From: Flavimaricola marinus
GTDB lineage: Bacteria > Pseudomonadota > Alphaproteobacteria > Rhodobacterales > Rhodobacteraceae
Reading direction: 5' to 3'
DNA length: 64,000 nt
NCBI RefSeq assembly: GCF_900184895.1
Contig: NZ_FXZK01000001.1
Coordinates: forward strand, 1-64,000
Translations under genes and position numbers: made by a program
The notes under the pieces: generated by a model
Seen by the model: only the letters and a program-made list of their open reading frames with translations
What the model was told of the DNA's origin: nothing
Databases searched by the model: none
Part shown: piece by piece, positions 1 through 9,070 of the stretch
Position numbering within the stretch: the first letter of the stretch is position 1
How the letters are laid out: every line of letters begins with the position of its first letter

Positions 1-106
1 GATGGTCGAGGCTTTCGCCCAGATCGACACGGAGGAGATCGACCCAATTCTCAGCATTGCCAAAAAAAACCGCCTGATCATGCCCTCAGGCCATCTCACA
101 ATTTAA
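1..106 (+). CDS. C-terminal fragment of an unidentified protein (truncated by window edge)
   Basis: An open frame enters from the left edge and ends with TAA at 104-106, giving about 34 visible residues ending in MPSGHLTI. No family is recognised. An ATG at position 2 is in frame, so the frame could in principle start there, but no ribosome binding site is visible before it. The fragment lies next to a broken transposase gene on the other strand, so it may itself be a disrupted gene end or chance sequence. Low confidence. Confidence 0.25.
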   Translation, partial: MVEAFAQIDTEEIDPILSIAKKNRLIMPSGHLTI

Positions 107-122
107 ACCACCTTGACGGACG

Positions 123-251
123 CTACCTGAAGACAATCCCAATCAATACGCGCCTGTCATCGACGCGTGGCTTGCCGTGGGGCTTAGGCAAGAAATGCGC
201 CAGACGCGCAATCTGAGCATCCGTCAACCCGAAAAGATCAGACGAGTTCAC
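123..251 (-). pseudogene. IS5-family transposase, N-terminal remnant
   Basis: Reading the minus strand from a GTG at 251 gives 42 codons before TAG. They contain DLFGLTDAQIARL, then LPKPHGKPRVDDRRVL. This matches the well-known N-terminus of IS5-type DDE transposases (typically MSDLFWLTDAQMARL, then FPKSHGKPRVDDRRVLSG). Homology stops abruptly after GIVF, where an intact gene would continue for over 200 residues. The catalytic DDE domain is absent, so this is an inactive remnant of an old insertion followed by deletion. No terminal inverted repeat or target duplication was identified. Confidence 0.75.
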
Positions 252-548
252 CGCTCATTTTCAAATGTGAACCATGCCGCTAGCCGGACATCAATGGTTC
301 CTGACCGTAGTGAATGAAGACAGACGAAATAATACGCCTCGTCACACATAATGCTTCTATATCAGCGAGATATCGTAGACATGAAAAAATGTTAAGAACG
401 ACATGTCGGTCCGCACCGACCGCACCAACTTTCCCCTACACCTTGATGCAGTGAAGCCAAAGGCCCGCAGCGATTGGGTAAATCCTCTCGGCACCCTTGC
501 CAAACACCGCCCGGTTCGCGAATGATCCGCGCAACGGAGCGAGGCACC
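252..548. other. Gap between the IS remnant and aroQ; nothing convincing
   Basis: This stretch of about 300 bases holds no open frame with a plausible start and ribosome binding site. Short frames crossing it are low-complexity shadows. It probably contains the aroQ promoter, but I could not pick clear -35/-10 boxes. Confidence 0.4.
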
Positions 549-986
549 ATGAGCAAACTGATCACGATCCTGAACGGACCCAACCTGAATCTGCTGGGCA
601 AGCGACAGCCAGAGATTTACGGCCATGACACCTTGGCGGATGTAGAGGCGGATTGCTCGACCGCGGCCGCACGGCATGGATTGGTCGTCACGATGCTGCA
701 ATCCAATTGGGAAGGGCAGATAGTTGACTGGATCCACGCCGCCCGCGAGACGTCAGAGGGGATCATCATCAATCCCGGAGCACTCAGCCATACGTCCATC
801 GCCATCCTAGACGCGCTCAACACCTTTGAGGGCCCGGTGCTCGAAGTCCACATTTCCAATATTCACAAGCGCGAGGCGTTTCGGCATCATTCCTTTGTGT
901 CTTCGCGGGCCGAAGGCGTCATCGCCGGATTTGGCGTCCAGGGATACGCTCTCGCGGTCGAACGGATGGGGACGTTGCTGACCTAG
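549..986 (+). CDS. aroQ: 3-dehydroquinate dehydratase, type II
   Basis: Converts 3-dehydroquinate to 3-dehydroshikimate in the shikimate pathway; a cytoplasmic dodecameric enzyme in this family. The 145-residue length is normal. It starts with the signature [15 protein letters not shown]. The active-site set is visible: Arg19 and Tyr24 in the KRQPEIYG lid, Asn75 in INPGA, His81, and His101 in EVHISN. The ATG at 549 is chosen over an upstream in-frame start at 474 because GGAGCGAGG precedes it and the protein then begins at the conserved strand. The stop overlaps that of convergent glpR in one CTAG. Very confident. Confidence 0.97.
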   Translation: MSKLITILNGPNLNLLGKRQPEIYGHDTLADVEADCSTAAARHGLVVTMLQSNWEGQIVDWIHAARETSEGIIINPGALSHTSIAILDALNTFEGPVLEVHISNIHKREAFRHHSFVSSRAEGVIAGFGVQGYALAVERMGTLLT

Positions 987-1741
987 GCCACGATCACGTG
1001 CGTCTGCCAGTCGCGGCATTTGTCGGCGAGCGGCGTCGGCAGAACCCGGTCGGTGACGAACACATCGATCGCTTTGAGCGATGCGATACGCGCCGGGGCG
1101 GAGCGTTGAAACTTGGAATGATCCGCCACGAGGATGGTCTTCCGCGACTGCTCGATAATGGCTTGGCTGACACCGACCTCCGCGATATCGAAATCGAGCA
1201 AGTCGCCATCCGCGTCGAGGGCAGAACAGCCGATGACGGCTAGGTCGAATTTGAAGGCCCTGATGGATTGAACCGCCAGGTTGCCGGTCAGCCCGCCGTC
1301 AGCCCGCCGCAGCTGCCCTCCTGCAAGGATCAATTCACAGGCCGGGTGCGGCGTCAGGATGCTGGCGACGTTCATGTTGTTGGTCACCACCAGAAGATCG
1401 CGATGCTGCACCAACGCCCGTGCGACGGCCTCGGTCGTCGTCCCGATGTTGAGAAACACTGACGCACCATTCGGGATCAAGCGCGCACAGACATCCCCCA
1501 TTCTGCGTTTTCCGGCCTCATTAAGCACACGCCGATCTTCATAGCCGATGTTTGACGTGCCAGAGGGAAGCACGGCACCGCCGTGCACGCGCGCCAATGC
1601 CCCGGCCTCGGCCAGTTCGGTCAGGTCGCGGCGGATGGTCTGAAGCGTGACGCCAAAGTGCGCCGCCAGCCCCTCGACGGTAACCTTGCCCTCTTGCCGG
1701 GCCATTTCGATGATCTCTGGGTGGCGGAACTTCTGGCTCAT
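983..1741 (-). CDS. glpR: DeoR-family transcriptional regulator, GlpR-like
   Basis: A repressor of the DeoR family. The N-terminal winged HTH covers about residues 6-57, with the recognition helix around TLQTIRRDL (32-40). It is followed by the DeoR sugar-phosphate-binding domain with the typical [14 protein letters not shown] and NNMNVASIL segments. The divergent gene is glpD, so glycerol-3-phosphate is the likely effector and glpD the target. This is inference from context plus CGAACATT half-sites in the shared promoter. The ATG at 1741 gives 252 residues; an upstream in-frame start at 1792 would add 17 non-conserved residues and overlap the operator. Confidence 0.9.
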   Translation of the reverse strand: MSQKFRHPEIIEMARQEGKVTVEGLAAHFGVTLQTIRRDLTELAEAGALARVHGGAVLPSGTSNIGYEDRRVLNEAGKRRMGDVCARLIPNGASVFLNIGTTTEAVARALVQHRDLLVVTNNMNVASILTPHPACELILAGGQLRRADGGLTGNLAVQSIRAFKFDLAVIGCSALDADGDLLDFDIAEVGVSQAIIEQSRKTILVADHSKFQRSAPARIASLKAIDVFVTDRVLPTPLADKCRDWQTHVIVA

Positions 1742-1761
1742 GCCTGCGGTTTTACCGTGAC

Positions 1762-1813
1762 GTTCGATCATTTGACCAGCCCAAGCGAACATTTTCGCGC
1801 CATAACGAACATT
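1762..1813. promoter_or_regulatory. Candidate GlpR operator half-sites in the glpR-glpD divergent region
   Basis: CGAACATT occurs at 1786-1793 and again at 1806-1813, exactly 20 bp apart (two helical turns). A complementary-type half, GTTCGAT, lies at 1762-1768. E. coli GlpR operators are built from GTTCG and CGAACAT halves, so the word matches a known half-site. Position between glpR and glpD fits repression of glpD and autoregulation. Binding itself is inferred. Confidence 0.6.
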
Positions 1814-1874
1814 CGCCTTTGCTCCGAAGATGATTTATGACACGAAAGGCACAGAAACGAAGGAATTTGACACC

Positions 1875-3437
1875 GTGACGGACGCAAGCAGCGAACAACT
1901 TGATATCTTTGTCATTGGCGGCGGAATCAACGGCTGCGGCATCGCGCGCGACGCATCCGGTCGCGGCCTGTCGATCGCATTGGCCGAGATGAACGATCTG
2001 GCGTCAGCAACGTCCTCCGCATCGACCAAGCTGTTCCACGGCGGCCTGCGCTATCTGGAGTATTTCGAGTTTCGTCTGGTTCGCGAGGCGCTTCTCGAAC
2101 GGGAGACGCTCCTGCGGGCGATGCCCCACATAAGCTGGCCGATGCGGTTTGTGCTGCCGATGCACAAGGACATGCGGTTCGAAAGCACCACCCCGACCAG
2201 TCGCCTTCTCAACACGGTCATGCCATGGATGAAAGGACGCCGTCCCACGTGGCTGATCCGCTTTGGCCTGTTTCTCTACGACACTTTGGGCGGTCGCCAA
2301 ATCCTGCCCGGGACAGCCAAGCTCGATCTGACCAACACGCCGGAAGGCGCACCGCTGAAATCCAAGTTTCGCCTCGCCTATGAGTATTCCGATTGCTGGA
2401 TCGAAGACGCACGATTGGTCGCGTTGAACGCCCGCGACGCGGCGCAACGGGGCGCAAGGATCATGACCCGGACAAAGGTCACCGCCGCGACCCAGCAAGA
2501 CGGGATCTGGTCTGTCACCCTCGACGGCCCGGATGGGACGCAAACCATACAAGCCCGGATGCTGGTGAACGCCGCCGGCCCGTGGGTCGGCGATATCATA
2601 CACCACAAGGCCCGGCTCAATTCCCGCGAGGACGTCCGCTTGGTCCGAGGCAGCCACATCGTGACCAAACGCTTGTTCGACCACGACAAATGCTACTTCT
2701 TCCAAGGCACGGACGGACGGATCATTTTCGCGATTCCCTATGAAACCGATTACACCCTAATCGGCACGACCGACCACGAGCAAGAAGACCCCGACCAGAC
2801 ACCGATCTGCACCGACGCCGAGAAGGACTATCTCTGCGCCTTTGCCAGCGAATACTTTGAGCGCCCCGTCACCCCCGACGATATCATCTGGAGCTATTCC
2901 GGCGTGCGCCCCCTCTATGACGACGGCGCCACCTCGGCGACCGCCGCCACTCGCGACTACACGCTCAAGATCGACCAATCCGCCGGGGCGCCGGTCCTTA
3001 ATATCTTTGGTGGCAAGATCACCACGTATCGACGGCTGGCCGAACACGCGATGGACAAGATCGTGCCTCTGATCGGCGGCAAGTCCGCCGGCTGGACCGC
3101 CGGCGTGCCCCTGCCCGGTGGCGATTTTCCCGTGACGGGTGTGCAGGATCAGATCGATGCTCTGGCCAAGGACTATCCATTTCTGACGGACCGCTGGGCA
3201 AAGCGCCTGATCAAAGCCTATGGAACAGATGCCAAGATCTTGCTGGGCGACGCTCAGACCGCCGCCGACCTCGGGCGGGATTTCGGCGCGACGCTCACTG
3301 AAACCGAAGTGCGCTGGCTGATGACCCATGAATTCGCACAGCGGGCCGAGGACGTGGTCTGGCGCCGCAACAAGCTCGGCCTGCGGATGACAGCCGAGCA
3401 GATCGCGGCGCTCGATACCTGGATGGTCGCAGCCTAG
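1875..3437 (+). CDS. glpD: Glycerol-3-phosphate dehydrogenase, aerobic FAD type
   Basis: Oxidises sn-glycerol 3-phosphate to dihydroxyacetone phosphate and passes electrons to quinone at the cytoplasmic membrane. The N-terminus carries the FAD dinucleotide fold [17 protein letters not shown], followed by the conserved [30 protein letters not shown] lies before the C-terminal helical domain. I prefer the GTG at 1875 because GAAGGA sits nine bases upstream, giving 520 residues. An in-frame ATG at 1830 would add 15 residues without a clear ribosome binding site. It faces glpR divergently, and its stop overlaps that of ureG in a CTAG. Confidence 0.95.
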   Translation: MTDASSEQLDIFVIGGGINGCGIARDASGRGLSIALAEMNDLASATSSASTKLFHGGLRYLEYFEFRLVREALLERETLLRAMPHISWPMRFVLPMHKDMRFESTTPTSRLLNTVMPWMKGRRPTWLIRFGLFLYDTLGGRQILPGTAKLDLTNTPEGAPLKSKFRLAYEYSDCWIEDARLVALNARDAAQRGARIMTRTKVTAATQQDGIWSVTLDGPDGTQTIQARMLVNAAGPWVGDIIHHKARLNSREDVRLVRGSHIVTKRLFDHDKCYFFQGTDGRIIFAIPYETDYTLIGTTDHEQEDPDQTPICTDAEKDYLCAFASEYFERPVTPDDIIWSYSGVRPLYDDGATSATAATRDYTLKIDQSAGAPVLNIFGGKITTYRRLAEHAMDKIVPLIGGKSAGWTAGVPLPGGDFPVTGVQDQIDALAKDYPFLTDRWAKRLIKAYGTDAKILLGDAQTAADLGRDFGATLTETEVRWLMTHEFAQRAEDVVWRRNKLGLRMTAEQIAALDTWMVAA

Positions 3438-4048
3438 AGCCCGCCTATTTCGGCCAGGAGATCGGCGATTTCGGTGATCCCCTTTTCGTTGCGCAAGCTG
3501 GAGAAAATCACCGGGCGCTCGCCCCGCATCCGGGCTGCATCTCGCGCCATAACCTCGAGCGATGCCCCTACATAGGGGGCCAAATCGGTCTTGTTGATCA
3601 CCAGGATGTCCGACCGCGTGATGGCCGGACCGCCTTTGCGCGGTATTTCTTCACCGGCGGCGACGTCGATCACATAGATCGTCACATCCGCGAGTTCCGG
3701 GGAAAATGTGGCTGACAAATTGTCTCCACCGCTCTCGATCAAGATCAGGTCCAAATCGGCGTGGCGATCGCGCAGCGTCGCGACGGCGGACAGATTGATG
3801 GAGGCGTCTTCCCGGATCGCCGTATGCGGACACCCGCCCGTCTCGACCCCCATGACCCGATCTGCCGGCAAGATCTGCATCCGCATGAGCGCCTCGGCGT
3901 CCTCTTGCGTGTAGATGTCGTTGGTGATCACCGCGAGGCTCAACCGCTCTTTGAGGTGGCGCGCCAAGGCGGCGGTCAGCGTTGTCTTGCCCGCGCCAAC
4001 AGGACCGCCAATGCCGACCTTCAAAGGCCCGTGTGGTGATAATGCCAA
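3434..4048 (-). CDS. ureG: Urease accessory GTPase UreG
   Basis: SIMIBI-class GTPase that works with UreE, UreF and UreD to load nickel into urease. P-loop GPVGAGKT is at about residues 15-22, the metal-binding CPH motif is in [13 protein letters not shown], and ESGGDNL and NKTDLA are the G3/G4 motifs. The start is taken as TTG at 4048: GGAAAGGA lies seven bases upstream, the upstream DUF3995 stop is one base before it, and the resulting 204 residues match the family. An ATG at 4096 would overlap the upstream gene by 47 bases. Last gene of the urease run. Confidence 0.96.
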   Translation of the reverse strand: MALSPHGPLKVGIGGPVGAGKTTLTAALARHLKERLSLAVITNDIYTQEDAEALMRMQILPADRVMGVETGGCPHTAIREDASINLSAVATLRDRHADLDLILIESGGDNLSATFSPELADVTIYVIDVAAGEEIPRKGGPAITRSDILVINKTDLAPYVGASLEVMARDAARMRGERPVIFSSLRNEKGITEIADLLAEIGGL

Positions 4049-4049
4049 C

Positions 4050-4460
4050 TCAGATTCCTTTCCAAGCGATGAGTGCGAAGCCAGCGGAAAACACAAGACA
4101 AAGTGGACCGTAGAGTTTTCGATCGAGAGTCGCGAAGGGTTCTTGCGGGGTCAATTTCCGCCAGAACGGGCGGAACGGCAGAATGCCCCGCACAAGAAAC
4201 ACCGTTGCCGCCACAATGAGCCCGGCCTGCTTGATCGGACCATCGGCGATCCAAGGCAGCCCTGCGGCAATGGTCAGTCCGGCAACGACCAATGCACATG
4301 GGATCGGTCCGGGCATGCGAGTCTCGCCACGCAATCCGACAACCATGGCGACCAGACGCTCTTCGTCCCTGATCGGGAACCACACCCCGAGTGCCCACAT
4401 CAGATGCAAGGACGCCACGACCAACAGGGCGACATTGAGGAGAAGCGCCACGACGATCAT
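4050..4460 (-). CDS. DUF3995-family small membrane protein
   Basis: A 136-residue hydrophobic protein with about four predicted membrane segments: residues 1-23, 52-72, 79-95 and 118-133. The pattern with [12 protein letters not shown] near the start fits the DUF3995 family, whose function is unknown. The start ATG overlaps the ureF stop as ATGA (4457-4460), and ureG begins one base after its stop, so it is translationally coupled between two urease accessory genes. A role in nickel or urease biology is only an inference from that position. Confidence 0.8.
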   Translation of the reverse strand: MIVVALLLNVALLVVASLHLMWALGVWFPIRDEERLVAMVVGLRGETRMPGPIPCALVVAGLTIAAGLPWIADGPIKQAGLIVAATVFLVRGILPFRPFWRKLTPQEPFATLDRKLYGPLCLVFSAGFALIAWKGI

Positions 4461-5098
4461 GACCGAAACAACCTTGGGCTCTGTGTTTCGTGCCGCATCG
4501 AGGTGATATCGACCGCGAACGCGGCGCTGCCGATGTCATCGGCTTCCAATTCCACCGCTTCTGCTGCGATTGCCCCGCATAGCGGGCTGAGCTGGGCCAG
4601 CACGATCTGCCCCTTGGTCTGCCCGAGCGGCATGAGCCTTTGCGCGGCTTGCACGAGATTGGATGTCATGGCTTGCAGCAGCACCTGAGCGACAGGCGTC
4701 GCGGGCAGGCCTATCAGACCGGCCGCCCTACCGATCGCCACCGGATAGGGCATATCCGGCACATCCAGCCCCCAGACAGCGCGGGTGGTTGTCGCAAAGG
4801 CCGCCCCCTGCCCCATCGTCTCGCCGCGACGTTCCGCCGAAGGCGAGAGCGCCTCTGCGAGATCGGCAATGTCCGAAAGCTCGTCCGGCGACGACCGGTG
4901 CGCAAGGCCCAGAAGGATCGCATCGGTACGCCCGGCGCCATGCTCCAGCACGGCGCTCAACCAATCAGTCAGGCTCGATTGATCCGAGACAAGACCATCG
5001 GCAATCGCCATTTCGAGTCCATGTGACCACGCGAATCCGCCCACCGGATAGGAGGGCGACAACCACTGTGTCATCGTCAGGAGAGCGTCAGTGTTCAT
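4457..5098 (-). CDS. ureF: Urease accessory protein UreF
   Basis: UreF forms the UreD-UreF-UreG complex that activates apo-urease. The conserved N-terminal segment QWLSPSYPVGGFAWSHGLE is present, as are the all-helical body and the C-terminal part ending in [14 protein letters not shown]. Start ATG at 5098 gives 213 residues. Upstream in-frame starts would read the ureE His-tail region in another frame and yield non-conserved sequence. It overlaps the end of ureE by 11 bases and the start of the DUF3995 gene by four. Confidence 0.95.
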   Translation of the reverse strand: MNTDALLTMTQWLSPSYPVGGFAWSHGLEMAIADGLVSDQSSLTDWLSAVLEHGAGRTDAILLGLAHRSSPDELSDIADLAEALSPSAERRGETMGQGAAFATTTRAVWGLDVPDMPYPVAIGRAAGLIGLPATPVAQVLLQAMTSNLVQAAQRLMPLGQTKGQIVLAQLSPLCGAIAAEAVELEADDIGSAAFAVDITSMRHETQSPRLFRS

Positions 5099-5636
5099 GG
5101 CTGTGATCGCCATGAGAGTGATCATGCGAATGCGTATGATCGTGATGGTGATCATGCTGATGGCCGTGACCGTCGTCGGGGCCGTGGCTATGGCCCATCG
5201 TACGACCGTGCCCATAGGCGCCGCCACCGGGGCGGAACGGACCTCGCATTGGCGTCACTGTTGCTCCGAGACCGATCAGCATCTCGGACATGACCTTCTC
5301 GGCCCGGATCACGATACGGCTGTCAGTGATCTCACAGGGCGTGTGGCGGTTGCCGATGTGCCAAGCAAGATGAGCGAGGTGGCCAGAGACTTCGAGCAAG
5401 TCTTCGTCCGCCGCCTTGACGCCGATAAGTTGACCCGAAGTCGTGACCAAAACGGTCGTCTCGTCGAGACCGATTGTCTTTGGCAGGTCGACCATCAGGT
5501 GTTGACCGGACGCGCAGCTCAAACGCTTGCGCCGGATCAGTCGGTCTTCGTAGGTCAGCACGACATGGTCTGCGCAAGTCTCGCCTTCTGCAAGACTGCG
5601 GACCTCGTGCGCCTTCAATGTCGGGGCGACACTCAT
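5088..5636 (-). CDS. ureE: Urease nickel metallochaperone UreE with His-rich tail
   Basis: Delivers Ni(II) to the urease activation complex. The N-terminal peptide-binding domain (about residues 1-70) is followed by the metal-binding domain with HLAWHIGNRHTPCEI. The C-terminal 41 residues contain 17 histidines, mostly in HxH and HD repeats, a nickel-storage tail known in several UreE proteins. Start ATG at 5636 (182 residues) is preferred over an in-frame start at 5735 because the protein then begins at the usual place. The tail-coding DNA overlaps the start of ureF. Confidence 0.95.
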   Translation of the reverse strand: MSVAPTLKAHEVRSLAEGETCADHVVLTYEDRLIRRKRLSCASGQHLMVDLPKTIGLDETTVLVTTSGQLIGVKAADEDLLEVSGHLAHLAWHIGNRHTPCEITDSRIVIRAEKVMSEMLIGLGATVTPMRGPFRPGGGAYGHGRTMGHSHGPDDGHGHQHDHHHDHTHSHDHSHGDHSHEH

Positions 5637-5658
5637 GTCGCCACGACCAAAGTGGGTC

Positions 5659-5880
5659 TTAGATCGCGCCAACCGATGCGAAGATGCGGCGCACTTCGGC
5701 GACCCGGTCGGTGCCCTTGGCTTCCAGCTCGGCATCGGTCAACTCGTTGAGACGACGCACGGCTTCCATCCGGCTGTTGTTCTCTGCCATGAACACAAGG
5801 CCCCGGCCGATGGCGCGGAACGGAGCGGAGATTGCAGCCCAAACGTTGGGGCGGCCGGAAGTGATATCTGCGTATGTCAT
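5659..5880 (-). CDS. Small DUF1127-like protein
   Basis: A 73-residue protein with the C-terminal pattern RLNELTDAELEAKGTDR, which resembles the LxxLsDreLaDiGl helix of DUF1127 (YjiS-like) proteins. An N-terminal stretch of about 30 residues includes a moderately hydrophobic FRAIGRGLVFMAE. Start ATG at 5880 is supported by GGAG six bases upstream; another ATG at 5892 lacks this. It lies 22 bases before ureE and probably shares its transcript. Members of the family elsewhere bind RNA or act in stress and phosphate responses; no function can be assigned here. Confidence 0.65.
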   Translation of the reverse strand: MTYADITSGRPNVWAAISAPFRAIGRGLVFMAENNSRMEAVRRLNELTDAELEAKGTDRVAEVRRIFASVGAI

Positions 5881-6191
5881 TGGAAACTCCATGTGATTTC
5901 ACGTGTCGCTTCCTCCCTTGGCTCTAACATCGTCCTTGTGCGGACCCAAAACAAGACACCGTCTGGGCATATCCGCTCTGCATGAAATGCAACCCATGCC
6001 GGTATTGGTTGCGCTTCGGCTCGCTTGGGGCACCCCTAGTCTATCCAACTCCGCCGCCGCCGTCGATCTGGACCGACAGTGTCCACAAGACAAGGTCGAC
6101 CGACCATCCATTCGCTACCGCGTGCTGCATCCATCGACCCGTTCGATAACGCGCTATCTCTTGCATGAACAACGGCTCGCTCGAGCGGGTC
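5881..6191. other. Unexplained 311-base gap inside the urease run
   Basis: Between the end of ureC and the DUF1127-like gene there is no convincing gene. A plus-strand frame from an ATG at 5998 to 6202 would encode about 68 residues, convergent with ureC, but it has no recognisable domain or ribosome binding site. A minus-strand frame beginning near 6165 is low-complexity. A promoter for the ureEFG part could lie here, but no boxes were assigned. Confidence 0.4.
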
Positions 6192-7952
6192 TCAAAACAT
6201 GAAATACCGCTGCGCCATCGGAAGAACCTCTGCAAGAGCGCAGGTGAGCAACTCTCCATCCGCGCGGACCTCGTAGGTCTCCGGGTTCACCTCGACATGC
6301 GGCAGCGCGTCGTTGAGCTTCAGGTCGCGTTTGCTGACCGTCCGGGTGCCTTGAACCGGCACGGTGTCCTTTGCGAGGCCCAAGGTCCCGCCGATCCCCT
6401 CCGCATGGGCCGCCGCGCTGACGAACGTCACCGAAGACCGCTCGACCGATCGCCCGAAAGCACCGAACATCGGCCGAGTGTAGACAGGCTGGGGTGTCGG
6501 GATCGACGCGTTGGGATCGCCCATCTGAGCGCAGACGATGGTGCCCCCCATCAGAACCATCTCAGGTTTTACCCCGAAGAAGGCCGGGTTCCACAGGACG
6601 AGGTCCGCGCGCTTGCCCACCTCGATGCTGCCGACCTCATGGCTGATGCCGTGGGCCAGAGCCGGGTTGATCGTGTATTTGGCGATATAGCGGCGGACCC
6701 GGAAATTGTCATTCTGGCCGGTCTCTTCTGCCAAGCGTCCCCGTTGCACGCGCATCTTGTGCGCGGTCTGCCAAGTGCGGATGATCACTTCGCCCACCCG
6801 GCCCATCGCCTGACTGTCCGACGCGATGATGCTGAAGGCACCCATATCATGCAGAATATCCTCGGCCGCGATCGTCTCGCGACGGATACGGCTTTCCGCA
6901 AAAGCCACGTCTTCGGGGATCGATTTGTCGAGGTGGTGGCAAACCATGAGCATGTCCAAATGCTCGTCTACCGTATTGACGGTATAGGGCCGGGTCGGGT
7001 TGGTCGAGGATGGCAGAACATGCTCTTCGCCGCAGATCTTGATGATGTCCGGCGCATGACCACCGCCAGCACCCTCGGTATGGAAGGCATGGATGGTGCG
7101 GCCCTTCATCGCCCCGACCGTGTTCTCGACGAAACCGCTTTCGTTGAGGGTGTCGGTATGGATCATGACCTGCACGTCCATGTCGTCTGCAACAGACAGA
7201 CAGCAGTCGATCGCCGCCGGCGTGGTGCCCCAATCCTCGTGCAGCTTCAGACAGGCGGCCCCGCCAAGCACCTGCTCCACCAATGCTTCGGGGCGGGATG
7301 CGTTGCCCTTGCCGGCAAACATCAGGTTCATGGCAAAACCGTCCGCCGCCTGCATCATCCGGCCCAGATGCCAAGGACCGGGGGTGCAGGTCGTGGCCAG
7401 CGTGCCATGCGCAGGCCCGGTGCCGCCGCCGATCATCGTGGTCAGGCCCGAGTGCAGGGCATCGTCGATCTGCTGGGGGCAGATGAAATGAATGTGGCTG
7501 TCGATGCCCCCGGCGGTCAGAATACGGCCCTCACCGGCGATCGCCTCCGTGCCGGGGCCTACGATGATGTTCACGCCCGGTTGAGTGTCCGGGTTTCCCG
7601 CCTTGCCGATCCCGACGATGCGGCCGTCCTTAAGGCCGACATCGGCCTTGATCACACCGGTCCAGTCGACGATCAGGGCATTGGTGATGACCGTATCGAC
7701 GGCGCCGGCGGCGCGGGTGATCTGGCTCTGCCCCATGCCGTCGCGGATCACTTTGCCGCCGCCGAACTTGACCTCTTCGCCATAGACCGCGGCATTCTGC
7801 CCAGAGCCGCCGCTGAACGCGGCGCCGACCGCCTCGGCGGTCAGATCGCGCTCCACCTCGATCACCAATTCCGTATCGGCAAGGCGCACCTTGTCACCAA
7901 CTGTTGGACCGAACATTGCCGCGTAGTCACGCCGGGAAATACGGGTTGCCAT
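6192..7952 (-). CDS. ureC: Urease subunit alpha (catalytic)
   Basis: Catalytic subunit that hydrolyses urea to ammonia and carbamate with two nickel ions. Visible ligands: two histidines in [14 protein letters not shown], the lysine to be carbamylated in CLKLHEDWG, histidines in [12 protein letters not shown] and [14 protein letters not shown], the catalytic histidine in MVCHHLDKS, and the aspartate in [14 protein letters not shown]. At 586 residues it is slightly longer than the usual 567-573. AGGAGAGA precedes the ATG. It is separated from ureB by an LprI-like gene, which breaks the usual ureABC contiguity. Confidence 0.98.
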   Translation of the reverse strand: MATRISRRDYAAMFGPTVGDKVRLADTELVIEVERDLTAEAVGAAFSGGSGQNAAVYGEEVKFGGGKVIRDGMGQSQITRAAGAVDTVITNALIVDWTGVIKADVGLKDGRIVGIGKAGNPDTQPGVNIIVGPGTEAIAGEGRILTAGGIDSHIHFICPQQIDDALHSGLTTMIGGGTGPAHGTLATTCTPGPWHLGRMMQAADGFAMNLMFAGKGNASRPEALVEQVLGGAACLKLHEDWGTTPAAIDCCLSVADDMDVQVMIHTDTLNESGFVENTVGAMKGRTIHAFHTEGAGGGHAPDIIKICGEEHVLPSSTNPTRPYTVNTVDEHLDMLMVCHHLDKSIPEDVAFAESRIRRETIAAEDILHDMGAFSIIASDSQAMGRVGEVIIRTWQTAHKMRVQRGRLAEETGQNDNFRVRRYIAKYTINPALAHGISHEVGSIEVGKRADLVLWNPAFFGVKPEMVLMGGTIVCAQMGDPNASIPTPQPVYTRPMFGAFGRSVERSSVTFVSAAAHAEGIGGTLGLAKDTVPVQGTRTVSKRDLKLNDALPHVEVNPETYEVRADGELLTCALAEVLPMAQRYFMF

Positions 7953-8007
7953 TGTCTCTCTCCTGAACCCGACCTGAAGGGGCGGGCATTGAACTGCGTA
8001 TTGTTAA

Positions 8008-8391
8008 TTACTGGCCAAGCATCGTGCGGAACTCGCGATTGCGCTCCAGTGTGCGGGCCTCCATGCAGGTCCAGTAGACCTGAGGGGCGATGCTGCCGCC
8101 GGCGAATTGGTCGCGCTCCGCCTCGCAACGACGGTCGCGTTCCGCGAGCCACGCGCGCTGCTGGCGCAACAGAGCCGCTCCCTGTCCTCGTGCGTCGGCC
8201 GCGGGCTTGAGGATGCGCCACAGGCGGTTCAACTCCGCGTCCGCGGTTTCCCAGTTGTCATAGCTGCAGTCGTTCATCTGCATCTGAGTTTGAAGGTTGG
8301 AACAATTTGTGCGCTGGGCCTGAGCGGGATTGGCGGATAGTCCGAGCCCCGCTACAAACACCGCGACCAGTGCTGATGCCTTGCCAGTCAT
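8008..8391 (-). CDS. LprI-like (DUF1311) secreted protein
   Basis: A 127-residue protein with a signal peptide (basic start MTGKAS, hydrophobic core, cleavage near AQAQ). The mature part carries cysteines in RTNCSNLQTQMQMNDCSYD, then ADAELNRLWRIL and further cysteines. This matches the lysozyme-inhibitor LprI N-terminal domain (DUF1311). Start ATG at 8391 has GAGGAG seven bases upstream. It probably sits in the periplasm and may bind lysozyme-like enzymes, but most family members are untested. It is inserted between ureB and ureC. Confidence 0.85.
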   Translation of the reverse strand: MTGKASALVAVFVAGLGLSANPAQAQRTNCSNLQTQMQMNDCSYDNWETADAELNRLWRILKPAADARGQGAALLRQQRAWLAERDRRCEAERDQFAGGSIAPQVYWTCMEARTLERNREFRTMLGQ

Positions 8392-8416
8392 CGTTTCACT
8401 CCTCAAATCGCCGGGA

Positions 8417-8722
8417 TCAAAGCGGTCCCATCACTTTCGCATTGAAGCCGAAGATCTCGCGCCCGCCTGCGAATTCGATCAGTGCCACCTCGCGCCGCTG
8501 GCCCGGCTCGAAACGCACGGCGGTGCCCGCCGCAATGTCCAAGCGGCGCCCTCGTGCGGCGGCGCGATCGAAATCAAGCGCAGGATTCGTCTCCGCAAAA
8601 TGGTAATGTGAGCCCACCTGCACCGGTCGATCGCCGGTATTGGCCACCATCAACACAATGGCGTCACGACCGGCGTTCAATTCGAGATCGCCATCGGCGA
8701 CCATTATTTCACCTGGGATCAT
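8417..8722 (-). CDS. ureB: Urease subunit beta
   Basis: Structural beta subunit of the urease trimer. It opens with [19 protein letters not shown] and contains the family core [18 protein letters not shown] and [20 protein letters not shown]. Its 101 residues are the standard length. It follows ureA after a 42-base spacer. The separate gamma, beta and alpha genes are the usual bacterial organisation. Confidence 0.97.
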   Translation of the reverse strand: MIPGEIMVADGDLELNAGRDAIVLMVANTGDRPVQVGSHYHFAETNPALDFDRAAARGRRLDIAAGTAVRFEPGQRREVALIEFAGGREIFGFNAKVMGPL

Positions 8723-8764
8723 CGTCCTGCCTCCTGCTTCATCTTGGCAAACAAACTCAATGCC

Positions 8765-9067
8765 CTAACGGATCGGCTGGTGCACGGTCACCAGCTTCGT
8801 ACCATCCGGAAACGTGGCCTCGACCTGCACTTCGTGGATCATCTCGGGAACACCTTCCATGCATTGGTCCGCTGTGATCACTTGCGCGCCGGCCTCCATC
8901 ATATCGGCAACCGAGCGGCCGTCACGCGCGCCCTCGACCACCGCATCCGTGATCAGGGCAATCGCTTCGGGATGGTTCAGCTTCACGCCTCTCGCCAGCC
9001 GTTTGCGGGCCACTTCCGCGGCCAGTGCAACGAGAAGCTTGTCCTTCTCACGTGGGGTCAATTGCAT
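8765..9067 (-). CDS. ureA: Urease subunit gamma
   Basis: The small structural subunit, exactly the common 100-residue length. It starts [20 protein letters not shown], includes [21 protein letters not shown] and ends [14 protein letters not shown], all canonical. It begins three bases after the ureD stop, so the two are probably translated from one message. Confidence 0.98.
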   Translation of the reverse strand: MQLTPREKDKLLVALAAEVARKRLARGVKLNHPEAIALITDAVVEGARDGRSVADMMEAGAQVITADQCMEGVPEMIHEVQVEATFPDGTKLVTVHQPIR

Positions 9068-9070
9068 CTC

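Noticed and set aside
6165-8210. A 681-codon plus-strand open frame opposite ureC
   Set aside because: It is the mirror of a highly conserved catalytic subunit in GC-rich DNA. Its translation is Arg/His/Asp-rich with no domain, and no ribosome binding site is seen.
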